A DNA stretch of 64,000 nt from Amborella trichopoda (GCF_000471905.2 NW_006495273.1:2218678-2282677); one strand, 5' to 3'. Positions 35,356-45,562 are shown, numbered from the stretch's first letter. The notes: a model not told the origin generated them from the letters alone. Translations and numbers: made by a program.

Positions 35356-35735
35356 GAAAAAAGTTTATATAAAGTCTCAACCTTATACTATAAGAGTAAG
35401 GTGCATATAAGAAACCCCCTGGTGAAAGTTGTTTATATGCTGGAAAACCCTCAAATCGATCATCTCGACCTCAAGATTCGTAGAAATAACTAAATAAATA
35501 AAAGGGGGGGCTGTTCTAACACATTATCTCGACCGTCCATTTTCAAGTGTTAATAGATATGCTCGATCATTTATGGACCTTTAAATTTCATAATTGGGAA
35601 TAACAAACATATTTTCAATATCATTGCAAGACATTTTCAAGTGTTAATAGATATGCTCGATCATTTATAGACTTTTAAATTTCATAATTGGGGATAACAC
35701 CATATTTTCATATCATTGGAAGACTTTGTGGGACG
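35356..35735. mobile_element. MITE, diverged relative of family A, with internal duplication
   Basis: Starts GAAAAAAGTTTATATAAAGT; contains GATCATCTCGACCTCAAGAT and CGACCGTCCATTTTCAAGTG. A block of about 100 bp starting TTTTCAAGTGTTAATAGATA is present twice (35540 and 35632 region), differing at few sites. Confidence 0.55.
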
Positions 35736-35896
35736 GAAAGCCCATTCTCGACATAGTAAGTTTTGAGGCATAAGTTACTTCAATAATAGACTTCAATAAG
35801 AGAAGGTAGACACCTTATGCATACTTCACGCATTAAAAATTTAACCTAAGAAGAGCCGGATTTAAGATGGAAGAAGGTCAAGGTATACGTTATAGC

Positions 35897-36214
35897 TCAT
35901 ATTTGGAAATAATACAGCCTTGTCACCACAAACAAAATAATGGGCCTGTCATTTTCAGATCCCCCAAAATTACTCTTGTAATATTTTGCTGAACAATTTT
36001 TTTTGTTCACTGAATTGGACACCCACCCAGTCCGTTGTATCCTGTCCTCCTTTAACGCGGAAATGAGGTTAGGTACGATTTCTTTAATGCATACGTTGTG
36101 GCCTTCCCTTGAATAATCATAAATAATTGGCCTCAAGAACACCTTTTTCCACAATAACAATAAATCCCAACCCTCGAAAGCAATGAAGTAGTCTTGGATC
36201 GTGCCAATGCCCAT
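35897..36214 (-). CDS. Possible small gene or gene fragment (105 aa), unrecognised
   Basis: An ATG-to-stop frame of 105 residues with mixed, globular-looking composition, unlike the low-complexity frames around it. It includes REGHNVCIKEIVPNLISALK and KYYKSNFGGSENDRPIILFV. Upstream on the same strand the sequence is GC-richer and then GA-rich (36240-36320), as in leaders of other genes in this window. No family, signal peptide or membrane segment is recognised. It could equally be a decayed exon of an old transposon or of a host gene. Low confidence. Confidence 0.3.
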   Translation of the reverse strand: MGIGTIQDYFIAFEGWDLLLLWKKVFLRPIIYDYSREGHNVCIKEIVPNLISALKEDRIQRTGWVSNSVNKKNCSAKYYKSNFGGSENDRPIILFVVTRLYYFQI

Positions 36215-36239
36215 ATGCTACTCGCCTGCCCAATTAAAC

Positions 36240-36330
36240 CGCCGGCCTCTCTCTCTCTCTCTCTCTCTACGCATGTGGAGCAAAGACCAAGTTAAAGCAA
36301 CAGTCCTCTCTCTCTCTCTCTTGGTGAGTC
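36240..36330. repeat. Two (CT)n microsatellites
   Basis: CTCTCTCTCTCTCTCTCT runs at about 36247-36269 and 36304-36321. A TATATAAG word at 36413-36420 follows a third short CT run. Confidence 0.85.
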
Positions 36331-36474
36331 TGCTGAGAGGTAGGACTTGGGCTTAGGATGTAGCGTTGCAAATCGTCATGCGTTCACTAATTAAGTTTTG
36401 GTTTTCTCTCTCTATATAAGATCTGTTAAGAGAGTCCATCATAGAAATCTTTGGAGTAAATAGTCAGGGCTGAA

Positions 36475-36680
36475 TTTTAAAACCAGCGTTAGTTATCGGG
36501 AACCAACGATCCAGATCGGATCCGATACGCAGATGATCTAGGTGCCTCCCACACTCCCGTATCCCCTTAATGTTATTATTATTATTTACTAACCAATTTT
36601 CCACAGGTTTGACTTATCCAGATCATTATCTAGCCGATCCAAATCTCCAGTCTGGTCGATCTGGGTGGCCATCAAAAACC
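36475..36680. mobile_element. Probable MITE with AAAACC ends, GATCC-rich
   Basis: Left edge TTTTAAAACCAGCGTTAGTT, right edge GGCCATCAAAAACCC; interior with CAGATCGGATCCGATACG and CAGATCATTATCTAGCCGAT. The edges are only roughly complementary. Kin of patches at 32155 and 35295. Weak. Confidence 0.3.
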
Positions 36681-37559
36681 CAATTCCAAGTTTTAAAACG
36701 CTCAAATTAGCTTATACCACAATGTTATACCATAATACGCAAAATACATATATGGTAAGTTTCATGTATCTAGAGATGCTTTTTTTTATATATACTAAAA
36801 TCAACATTATTAGTAATGAAACTTTAAAAGTCATGTTGTCGCACCCACCATTCTGATCGCCTATACTGTGACTCTCAGATGTGAAGTAATTCCTCTCGTC
36901 ATTTCGCGGAACTCTCTCACCCTTGTAATTTTTTGTTGGGGTCATTTAAAACAAGCTTAATAAAAGCTCGAAACAACCACCTAAAATGCAAGAATGATGA
37001 TTACCTAACTTTAAATAAGAAACAAGAGGAATCCTGATTCACCGGTATCTACTCGTTAATATATCCCCTCTGTTAGGGCTCAGCTTCTCAAGAGAGACGG
37101 CAATCTTTTTAAGTGAACCTTTTTTTTATATATGGTAACAACCCCATGGAAGAAGGAGATGAGAGAGAAGACATGGTTAAAAAAGAATGTAGATATGAGG
37201 ACCTCATTTCTTGTATAGTGAAAAAGAATGAAAAGAAAAAGGCAAAATCATTTATCTTAACTCGTTGAGGTCGGCTGCACGAATCATGTTTTATCATTAT
37301 ATTCTATACTCTAAAATTTGAATAAAATATATCTTAATCGGTAATGTAGATTCAGAACTCATGCACTCTAAACTCTAAAGTCTAAATAAAGGTAAAAATA
37401 AGAGTGTGGAAGAACTATGGTATACGATTAGGATAGGCTGAATGGGGCCATTTGCATTGGCTGGATTTCTAATTCAGTGAAATTGAAGGCAAAAGACAGA
37501 AATGTTTGCATAATGATTTAATTGTTTAAAATCAGAGACATTCAAATTTAAAAAAGAAT
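36681..37559. other. Intergenic, no gene seen
   Basis: Short frames without recognisable content on both strands. Confidence 0.45.
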
Positions 37560-37713
37560 AAATGTATCAAAATACACATAAGATATTAACTATTTAATAT
37601 TTTTACCTATATGTTTTAGTTTAATATCAAAATGACATGATATTGAGTTGGAACAATAGAAAAAAGGTAAAATGTTAAATAGTTGAAAAGTGACCTGTAT
37701 TTTGATAAATTTT
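37560..37713. mobile_element. Short MITE (family G), about 154 bp
   Basis: Left end TATCAAAATACACATAAG with TTAACTATTTAATATTTT; the reverse complement of the right end gives TATCAAAATACAGGTCAC with CAACTATTTAACATTTT. TIRs thus pair over about 45 bp. A single TIR-like half occurs at about 3520-3565. No clear target duplication. Confidence 0.6.
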
Positions 37714-38099
37714 CTTTTAAAAACCTAGAAGCGAAAGAAAAAAAAAATTCAAAATTCATGGGTTAGATTTCTTCATTTTGAAACTCAAATCCAAAAAGGT
37801 TTGAACAAATAACAAAATGCCTCTATTATTACAAAAATTATCCGAAAAAAGGGAGAAAGTAGAAAACTGGTCAATCATGCATGAAAATTTGAAAAATAGA
37901 AATAGTCAAAATTCATATGATTTTATTTATTTTTATATTGTATATTGTGAGACCATTTACTTGCAACCACCCGATATGATATACGGAAAATAGTGATTGT
38001 GAGCTCTTTGTACTAAAAGTAAATGGTATTTTTGTATACTTTCATTTTTTTTTCCTTTTTTAACAAATGTAACTAAAACTTTGTATGAATTTTATTTTT
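37714..38099. other. Intergenic, no gene seen
   Basis: At about 37960-38045 words such as AAAAGTAAATGG are shared with 33920-34000; a small dispersed repeat of unknown kind. Confidence 0.4.
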
Positions 38100-38790
38100 A
38101 ACGATAAATCATTTGTACATTTGTAGATCAATTTTGCTTTATGGGGCAGAATATTGGACGGTCAACGGTCAATAAACAATATACCCATAGGATGAGTGTA
38201 ATTAAAATGAAGATGTTCAGATGGATAAGAGACAAGATAACAAGGGATAGATTTTGTAGTTGGTATGGCTTTAATAGGTGATCAGATAGAGAAAATAGGC
38301 TTAGGTGAGCTGGTCATGTGTTGCGTCGACCTAGCACAATACATATTAGGAGGTACAAGTTGGACTAAAAAAAAAGTAAGGATAGGCCAAAAAAGGCATG
38401 GTTGGAAGTAGTAAAAATATATGAAATTTATGGTCTCACTGAAAGTATGACATTGATAGAACAGAAAGACATATCAGGATTCGTGTAGCTGATTCGAAAT
38501 AGTTGGAAAAACAACACATGTTAAGAGGTGTGAGTTGGTTTAAATAGTCTTGATAGAGCTAAATAATATACCACGATTCGTATAGCCTAGCCGAAATAAT
38601 TAGAAAGACAACATATGTTAGGAGGTACAAGTTGGTTTAGGTGGAAGGCTAAAAAAGAATAAGGGTAACCCTAAAAGGACATAGTTGAAAGTAAGAAAAA
38701 ACGATGTGAGACTTATAATCTTACAGAAGGTATGACCCTTAATAAAACAAAACAGCATATCAGGATTTGTGTAGTTGATCTGAAATAGTT
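38100..38790 (+). mobile_element. RTE-clade LINE, C-terminal and 3' fragment, repeated tail
   Basis: Translated pieces read LLYGAEYWTVNGQ, then CNNEDVQMDK-like and a WSCVAST-like region, matching the C-terminal part of plant RTE proteins (LYGxECWxV ... MRMLRWMxG ... GHVxRRP). The 3' words GGCATGGTTGGAAGTAGTAA, TATGGTCTCACTGAAAGTAT and GTGTAGCTGATTCGAAATAG are typical of the family. The terminal segment is present about three times (ends near 38520, 38605, 38785). Heavily mutated relic. Confidence 0.75.
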
Positions 38791-39254
38791 AAATAAATAA
38801 ATAAAACCAAACTCGATGACGAAATTTTCTATACTTGTCTAACAAAAGATTCTCAAACAAAGAAAATAAGAAAAACCCCTCAAATTTCACCATCTTGAAA
38901 ACTGGAGATTACTATAAAATGAGAAGTAATCGTGGTTAGATTTTCAATAGTCCAAACTAACTCATCTTGTTGCACTAAGTGGTGGTTATCTCGTTGCACA
39001 AGTGGTGGTTGGAACTTGGAATTAGCTAAACTCCTGTCAACATTCGTCGGCCCTCTTCCAATCAATCACAAACCGCAAGTCACAAGATCCGAAGAGTACC
39101 AAATAAACGTAGTCATTGGACTACACAACACTCTCTCATTTTACATCATATTATATTGCTCAAGTTTTCAATTGAACAGGCCAATATTAAAGGCCGGTGG
39201 CCGGTCGCACTTTGACCTGGCAATCTCACCTAGCACATTGTCTCACGTTTAAAC
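38791..39254. promoter_or_regulatory. Distal upstream region of the 39845 gene
   Basis: No coding frame that I trust (106-codon frame at 38932-39252 lacks domain signs). GTGGTGGTT occurs twice near 38980 and 39004. Probably distal promoter or intergenic sequence. Confidence 0.3.
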
Positions 39255-39615
39255 TATCCAAAAAAGATAACTCTTTAGAGAGAGAAAATAACAACGTAAG
39301 CATATCAATACTAATCCTATGTAAGAACCAGGTCCTAGAGAGAGAAACCCAATATTAAAAGATAACTCCTAGAGAGAGAAAACAACGGAGGCGTCCCCAT
39401 ACTGATCCTATATAAGAACCAGGTCCTAGAGAGAGAAACCAAATACTAAAGGGAAGATAACTCCTAGAAAAAGAAAACAACAACGAAAGCGTCCCAATAC
39501 TGATCCTATATAAAAAACCAGGTCCTAGAAAGAGAAACCAAATACTTGAATCTAATCCCATTCCTAGAGAGAGAAACCAAATACTTGAATCTAAGAGCAC
39601 CAATCTAGAGAGGAG
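39255..39615 (+). promoter_or_regulatory. Triplicated promoter segment with TATA boxes
   Basis: A unit of about 95-100 bp is present three times. Each has AACTCCTAGAGAGAG (or a variant), then CCAATACTGATCC, a TATA element, then AACCAGGTCCTAGAGAGAGA. The TATA words are TATGTAAG (39318-39325), TATATAAG (39409-39416) and TATATAAA (39507-39514), lying 527, 436 and 338 bp before the ATG. Shorter duplications (CAAATACTTGAATCTAA; GAGCACCAATCTAGAGAG) follow to 39625. The TATA words and the orientation suggest alternative core promoters of the downstream gene. Confidence 0.6.
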
Positions 39616-39844
39616 CACCAATCTAGAGAGAAGTCCTTGAAACCCATGAAAATTCCTGGTTTTAGAGAGAGAGCAAGTGGGATACGAAAACCCATAAAGT
39701 TTCTTGTGTGTTAGAGAGAGAGAGAGCCCTTCTTCAATCTGCAACTCAGCCTTCGGCGCAAGATTAAAGAAAGAAATCCCACAAAATCCCTTGCTAGATA
39801 GATAAAACCAAGAGAGAGAAAGAGGGGGAGAGAGACAAAGAAGC

Positions 39845-40579
39845 ATGGAGAAAGCCTTCAAAGGGCGTAGAGGTGGCCTCTTCGCCTTCCTACCCAAGCA
39901 AGTCCCCTGTAGTCCAGGCCACGAAAAACGCCTGGATAGCTCCTCAAAGCTCAGATCAAATACCGGAAAAGGATTTTCAGGTCCCATAGTCTCCATGATT
40001 CCAGCAGAAGCTCGTCGTAAAATCGACACCAACAATAGCCACCGTTTTGAGCCAACCTCACCAAAAGTCTCATGCATGGGCCAAATCAAGCACAAGAAGA
40101 AGCGATCCGAGAAGAAGCGATCCGAGAAGAAGCAATCCGAGAAGAATCAACCAGAGATGAAGGAGCCGAAGAAGAAGGGGATAGAGCTGTCCAAGATTTT
40201 TCAGCGAAAGAAAGGTGGTCGAAAGATCGAGGCGGCGCCGCCTGCTTCAGAGCCATTTCCGCCTCATCTGGGTCAGATGATGAGATTTTCGAGCAGGAGA
40301 GAAGCACCGGGTTTGGCCAACTTTGACTGGAGGGCGGCGATGGTGGACGAGGGAGGAGGAGACAAAGAGTGTGGAGGAGGAGAGAGAGAGTATTACTCGG
40401 ATGAAGAGAGAGAAAGTGGTTGGGAGGTAGAGCGAGAACGGGAGGAGCCTTTGGTGGCGTTTTCTTGTCCCATTGTGGTGGCCGGTGGAGCGGCGGTGGT
40501 TCCCAGAAAGGAAGTCAATCTTTGGAAACGAAGAACGGTGGAGCCGCCACTGCCCCTTACACTGCGTACAAAAGATTGA
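39845..40579 (+). CDS. Syringolide-induced protein 14-1-1-like (244 aa)
   Basis: A complete intronless frame. The family is plant-specific, first described in soybean as induced by the elicitor syringolide; its molecular function is not established. Family hallmarks are present: basic N-terminus (GRRGGLFAFLPKQ, 8-19), SPKVSCMGQIK (72-82), FPPHLGQMMRFSSRR (138-152), an FDW near 160-162, an acidic Glu/Gly segment (167-200) and PLVAFSCPIVV (202-212). Between 85 and 104 a SEKKR-type repeat is encoded by a 15-nt tandem DNA repeat, a likely variable stretch. No signal peptide or membrane segment; the Lys-rich middle (83-127) could act as a nuclear localisation signal (inference). The ATG is the first after a long GA-rich leader. 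Opposite-strand frames (39355-40095 and others) are shadows. A GA microsatellite follows the stop. Confidence 0.85.
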   Translation: MEKAFKGRRGGLFAFLPKQVPCSPGHEKRLDSSSKLRSNTGKGFSGPIVSMIPAEARRKIDTNNSHRFEPTSPKVSCMGQIKHKKKRSEKKRSEKKQSEKNQPEMKEPKKKGIELSKIFQRKKGGRKIEAAPPASEPFPPHLGQMMRFSSRREAPGLANFDWRAAMVDEGGGDKECGGGEREYYSDEERESGWEVEREREEPLVAFSCPIVVAGGAAVVPRKEVNLWKRRTVEPPLPLTLRTKD

Positions 40580-40589
40580 AGAGAGAGAA

Positions 40590-40612
40590 TGTTAGAGAGA
40601 GAGAGAGAGAGG
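40590..40612. repeat. (GA)n microsatellite in the probable 3' UTR
   Basis: GAGAGAGAGAGAGAG run shortly after the stop codon. Confidence 0.85.
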
Positions 40613-40934
40613 TTTCGCGTGTGGTTAAATTGTTTTGATCGAAAGAAAGGGGAAATTAATATTGGATTGGGTTTACGTTTGCCCCCCATTGAAAAAGATA
40701 TTCCACTTGTTAATGGCGTTGTTGTAAAGGGAAAGGTTTGTTTGGAAGTTGAAAATTCTGAATAATTTCGAATTCTTTATAGACTTTAGTGTAGAGAGTT
40801 TCTGGTTTGGATTTGGATTTGGATTTGTTGCGCCGGCCATTTGATTTCGACGGTCGGTTTTGAGAAGGAACCGTGGATGGCTTGTCTGTGTACTGTACAG
40901 CATACACAATAGCTATATAATGCTAGCTCTCGTG

Positions 40935-41030
40935 GACCTCCCTAGCCGTCCGATGTCGGATGACGTTTCGGATGTCTCTTTGACGGTGCCCAAGCTTTCC
41001 ATTGTTGACATCTGACGGCTAGGATTTCTC
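40935..41030. repeat. Short inverted repeat (hairpin)
   Basis: CCTAGCCGTCCGATGTC at about 40942-40958 pairs with GACATCTGACGGCTAGG at about 41008-41024 with few mismatches; the loop is about 50 bp. It could be a very short MITE or a hairpin transcript source. No duplication seen at the edges. Confidence 0.5.
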
Positions 41031-41639
41031 CAGCAAACAGTAGAAAACTGGATGTACTAGTATCTAATAATCAATCTCTCCGATCTTACTGTTTCTTTCA
41101 GATCTGGTGTGATCTCTCTCTCTCTCTCCCCTCACCCCTCTCTCTTCAAGTTGCTGAATTATGAATTGTCATATTTTCTAGTTCAGAATAAATCTGATGT
41201 TACTTACCCCAAGAAAAAAGAATAAATCTAATGTTCCTGTTCCCATAAATCTGGTATGATATCTCTCTCTCATTGTTTGTTGCTGAATTATGAATTTTTA
41301 TCCAACCCAAAAAATTATGAATTTTATACTCTAATGTAAAATTATATCCCCAATTTAATTGACCCCACCCACCCCTCTCCCTGATTTAGCATGTACTGTT
41401 TTCATCAATCAAAATCCCAATATATATAAATAGAAGGGAAATTTATAGAATTTGAGTTTATCTCATCTTGTATCTTGTATGGAAAGATTACGGAAACATA
41501 TCCATTTTTAATGGATGACCTAATCTTTTATTATCGTCTATCTATTTATGCCTTTTCTATATTTATTTAGTGGAAAAATTTATATAAGAATGCAACCTTA
41601 TTTATTTTTAGAAGAAATGGTATAAGGATATAGAAAATT
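41031..41639. other. Intergenic, no gene seen
   Basis: CT-rich start, with ATGAATTGTCAT/TGCTGAATTATGAATT words occurring twice (41150 and 41280), then AT-rich. Confidence 0.45.
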
Positions 41640-41995
41640 GTTTCATGCAAGCTTGACCTTCTTTTTGCCTATGCGGCCCATAAAGTGTAAAACATCTATT
41701 TTAAAGCATCTATCTTAATGATGGATGCAAGTAGGTGTTTCATCTAAAACAATGAAAACTAACAGTACAACTGTTTTTTCCATGTTAGAGATTGCATGTC
41801 CTTAAAAATTAAGTATTAAAATTTATTAAGAGGCTGTTTTTACAACTGTTTTCTCCATGTTAGAGATTGCATGTCCTTAAAAATTAAGTATTAAAATTTA
41901 TTAAGAGGCTGTTTTCTCCACGTTAGAGATTGCATGTCCTTAAAAATTTATTCAGAGGCCCACATACGCATGTGGGCTTGGCCACAAATCAGGTC
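41640..41995 (+). repeat. Dispersed repeat family D, copy 2, with inner tandem triplication
   Basis: Word order as in copy 1 (32400-32720): TGATGGATGCAAGTAGGTG, TTTCATCTAAAACAATGAAA, then the right-edge hairpin CACATACGCATGTGGGCTTG. A unit of about 73 bp with CCATGTTAGAGATTGCATGT is present in full twice and a third time shortened (41764-41960), almost without changes. Confidence 0.6.
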
Positions 41996-42084
41996 TAGAG
42001 TATATATCCCAAAAGAAAATCTACTCCGGGTCCAAAGGATATATCCCAAAAGAGAATCTACACCTTGGGAGGAGTAGATTGGCC

Positions 42085-42690
42085 ATTTATTCCCTCTAGT
42101 AAAAAAAACCCCATTTAGGATTAGGACTCCAAATTTTGGGGAATAACCTTCTTAACACAGATTAATTTCAATAAAAAGAATTTTTTATTGCACTCTCTAA
42201 GCACTTATAAAAATAGTGTCCCAATTTGAGTTTTTTTTTTTTGAAAAAATAATCATCTAGTGATTCTAAAGTGGTCACCAAAATTTCAAATCGGAAAAAA
42301 TCCTCCCCTATAGTTTATCTGACCGTGCTCAGTATATGATCATTCTTTTACCAAAAATATAAAAGAGCGAGTAAAAACTAGATGATCATGTTCCCATGCA
42401 AAAGACTAACTTTTGAAGATTCTTTTATCTGAAATTTTGGGGATCACCTAAAAAAATACTAGATGATTATATTCAAAATCTTAGATCTCACCTTCGAAAT
42501 GATTTTTTTTTATCTGAAATTTTGGGGACCACCTAAAAACACCTAGATGACTACATATTCAAAACCTTAGATCTCACCCTTCAAAAAATTGGACGGTTTC
42601 TATCCAATTTTGGGGCATTATTTGTCTCAAGCCCATAGAGGATGTAATTTAGAAATTCTTTTTAGTCAATATAGTTTATGGGTTGAAAAG
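42085..42690. mobile_element. MITE family C, copy 1, with internal duplication
   Basis: Edges with TTATTCCCTCTAGTA and ACTCCAAATTTTGGGGAATA match in reverse complement the right side of copy 2 at 47357-47722. The interior has GATCTCACCCTTCAAAAAAT and TTGGACGGTTTCTATCCAAT. A block with TTATCTGAAATTTTGGGGA and CACCTAAAAA occurs twice near 42430-42540. Non-coding; superfamily unknown. Confidence 0.5.
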
Positions 42691-43019
42691 GTTGAAAATC
42701 CATATATGCTCATGAAAAATACTGACCTGGTGATTTACTTACTGTAAAGTGGATCCTAAATTTTTCAAGTAATCTTATGGTTCCACCATGTACACCTCAA
42801 TCAAATCTTAGTCTTTGTGGATTCCAATTCCAAATTGTACTAAAATTACTTTGCCAGGAACCTTCTAACAATCAAATCTTAGTTTTTGTGGATGCAAAAT
42901 TCAAATTGTACTAAAATTACTCTGCTAGGAACCTTCCAATAAGTGCTTAGGAACCTTCCAAAAGTCTTGTATCATACAAGGGTGAAAGTCCTCTCCTAGT
43001 TAGTTTCCACGACAAAATT
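42691..43019. other. Intergenic with a local duplication
   Basis: AATCAAATCTTAGTCTTTGTGG with TAAAATTACTTTGCCAGGAA occurs twice (about 42800 and 42868 on), unit about 68 bp. No gene. Confidence 0.55.
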
Positions 43020-43270
43020 AAGTATTGAATGTCTATTTTGTTAGAATTTGTGGGAGCATAAAATGGAAAGTGGAGAGAGAAGAAGAGAGAACATGACATT
43101 TACGTGGTTCAGGCCGAAGCCTTACGTTCACGGATCCAAAGCCCAACGGGCTACATCTTCACTATTTTTAGATGAATGTTTACATCAAGAAGTACATCTA
43201 TATATAGAGGACAATCACACAATTACAGGAGATAAAGAAAATGTGATCTAGACTTAAAAAATATGCTCCA
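43020..43270. mobile_element. LTR-like fragment
   Basis: CATTTACGTGGTTCAGGCC followed by TCCAAAGCCCAACGGGCTAC is the layout of many Copia-type plant LTRs; the end CTCCACATCGACTCTTGC is also LTR-like. No second LTR, binding site or coding part in the neighbourhood. Old, solo or truncated. Confidence 0.4.
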
Positions 43271-43280
43271 CATCGACTCT

Positions 43281-43668
43281 TGCGGTTTATATAGAGCTGA
43301 GGCTCTAGACAATCAACGTAAAGGTGCACCTTCAAGTAGTGCCGAGACTTGTCGTTTCCATACTGAAAATATTTGTGATAGCCTTAAAATATATTTTCAT
43401 CTTTCATTATAAAATTTAAAGCTTAAAAAATAGTGTAGATCGAGCAGATCTATGAAAACTTGAGAAAATTGATGGTCCAAAAATACATTACAAGTTGCAC
43501 TATTTTCAAAACTTGAAATCCTTTTTTTTCTTCTCACGGTCCATGCATCTTGATGTCGAGATGATCAATTTGAGGATATTTGAGCATCAAAACAACCTCT
43601 TCTAGTAAAATTTTTTAGGTGGGCTCTAATTTGATAGTTTAGAGCATCGGCTCTTTATAAACTTTTTT

Positions 43669-43669
<1 letters not shown>
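43281..43669. mobile_element. MITE family A, copy 5 (inverted)
   Basis: Begins TGCGGTTTATATAGAGCTGA, ends GGCTCTTTATAAACTTTTT. Internal words AGTGTAGATCGAGCAGATC, TGCATCTTGATGTCGAGATG, ACAACCTCTTCTAGTAAAA agree with copy 4. It lies directly beside the LTR-like fragment and an (AT)n run. Confidence 0.75.

Positions 43670-43670
<1 letters not shown>

Positions 43671-43700
<30 letters not shown>
43671..43700. repeat. (AT)n microsatellite
   Basis: ATATATATATATATAT run at the right edge of the MITE. Confidence 0.9.
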
Positions 43701-43703
<3 letters not shown>

Positions 43704-45384
43704 TTAATAGTATTAAATATTAAATAAGTAATTATTTATAGTAGTGATCGTATAAGACCCTCTCTCACCCATATATGTAAGACCTCAAATGATCACCATT
43801 AAAGTTGGCACGGATTTCTAAAAAAGATATCACATGGGTGTGGAGACTTGACTTTCTATAAATCCATGTCAAATTTAATAGTGATCCTTTGGGATCTTTC
43901 ACATATGGGTATGGATGGGGGAGGGTCCCATAAGATCATTTCTCATTATTTTAACAGAATTAATTATGGTCCAATTTAATAAGTCTAAAATCATCTTGTT
44001 CAAAATTTAGAAAAAAAAAAATCCAGATTCAAGATGTGGTAGTCGAGAAATTATCGAAGTGTCTGAGATGGACTTTGAAAGAGCTGCTGCACTTTTATAA
44101 GGTGAATTAATTGAGGTATCATAATTCCATTGACCCAAATCAGGCCAGCATTTTGTTAAATGGGGACAAAGAAAACCATGATTCATCTCATAGGGATTAC
44201 GATGGTTCGTCTCCATTAGAGAATCAACGGTGGAGACGTACTCAGTGCATTTAAACCACTCCCACTGTTGAAACTTCTAGCAATTTAAGGAGGGCCGATA
44301 TTAGGTTGAATCCCCAAAAGTCACTTGTGGTTGCATCTGACTTAGACTCAATTAATTGATAAAGTTTGGGTGTCCTACCAATAAAAAACACGTTCGCCGC
44401 ATTTGAACATGGCATGCATGACATACACATCGATGCTACAAAACGCGGCTTCAGGGTCAACCCACATTGGCCGAGGCCAGATCACCTTGGGCCTTGGCCA
44501 AGGCGTCGACAATCTGGCCGAGCCCAATTTTCTTTTTTTTCTTTTTTTTTTTGCCCTCACTTTTCATCTATAAAGGCCCCGCTCGGCCCGGACAAAGCCA
44601 AGGCTGGAGCCTCTTTGATCAGGCCTGAGCTGGGCCAGTCATGCATGGACTAGGGTTGGGCAAAGGCCCGGACTAACCGGCCTATTGCCAACTCTATTGA
44701 GGGCATGGTTCACCACAATTATTTTGAATTTGAACCCTCTATTGGCAATATTTTCAGTACAAACAGGCTTTCAAAAGTGTAACACCAACAAATGCATCAT
44801 TTTCCTAATGTGAAAAGTGAAGTGGGAGATGTTAGAATACTTCAAAAAGAACAAGAGCCTATTGCATACCTCGACAAGAGCTTCTTGTGCCTTTAGGTCA
44901 AGATTGAGCACGTGTGTCGGTTCGTGTTTGTTCAGATTTGGAGATCGTTTTAGCCTAGTTTTGAAGTTTTCCTCTACCAGGAATTCACATTGCGGTTAAT
45001 TGATATCTTATTGCATTAACTCAACAAGAGCTTCTCTACCACGATTTCTCATCGCAGTTGACTCAATTATGTTGTTCTATACAACCTCACTGTTGTTCGA
45101 GGTGGAAGCCGGTTTCAGAGCAGGATTGGTTAGGGGAAGGCCGAACCGTTATAAGGTAGAAGCTCCTTGGGGTTGGGAGAAGGCCAAACAGTTATAGGGT
45201 AGAAGCTCCTTGGGTTAGGATTGTCTTCCGTACATTCAATAAGTTAAAGAGATAGATATTAGGATACCTAAGAGCAAGATCTTAAGCTACTGGGATCGAA
45301 GTTTTGATTTGGAGGGATCTAAGTTGCACTATACATAAAACAAAATCAATTAATGCTATATGATATAATTAGGATCAAGCCAAT
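43701..45384. other. Intergenic, no supported gene
   Basis: At 44465-44690 a GC-rich patch has repeated GGCCAAGGC, GGCCGAGCC and GCCCGGACAAAGCC words; two frames here (44366-44653 +, 44251-44460 -) are not credible as genes. At about 45118-45215 the words AAGGCCGAACCGTTATAAGG and AGAAGCTCCTTGGGGTT occur twice in a tandem duplication of about 46 bp. GACAAGAGCTTCT-type words recur at 44872 and 45022. Confidence 0.4.
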
Positions 45385-45562
45385 GCCCGCTCAATCCATT
45401 ATCCCACGCCTTAGCTTCCGCCAAAGCAAGGTCCCAGGAGGGGTGGACTAGAAACGGTCATAACCTTTGGCTTATGCACAAAGTGGCTGCTCTAAAAGCT
45501 CGAACCCGCACTCTTATGCTGGTTACTCGAGCTTTTACCGTCACTCCAAGTGACAGCCCCTA
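45385..45562 (-). mobile_element. tRNA-derived SINE
   Basis: On the minus strand an A-box-like TGGAGTGACGG (45538-45548) is followed about 40 nt later by a B-box-like GGTTCGAGCTT (45496-45506), each about nine of eleven bases from consensus. Downstream come CACTTTGTGCATAAGCC, GGTTATGACC and CTCCTGGGACCTTGCTTTGG, the type of body seen in plant SINEs. It is not a tRNA gene: no acceptor stem pairs. The 3' end near 45385 is vague. Confidence 0.5.

Noticed and set aside
36413-36420. TATATAAG as promoter of a plus-strand gene
   Set aside because: No coding region follows for 3 kb on the plus strand.
39355-40095. 246-codon minus-strand open frame
   Set aside because: Antisense shadow of the promoter repeats and of the syringolide-like gene; the plus-strand frame has the family motifs.
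40393-40689. Several frames overlapping the syringolide-like gene on both strands
   Set aside because: Shadows in other frames of a coding region with strong GA bias.
44465-44690. GC-rich patch as a gene exon or CpG island
   Set aside because: Built of repeated GGCCAAGGC-type words; frames are short and unlike any protein I know.
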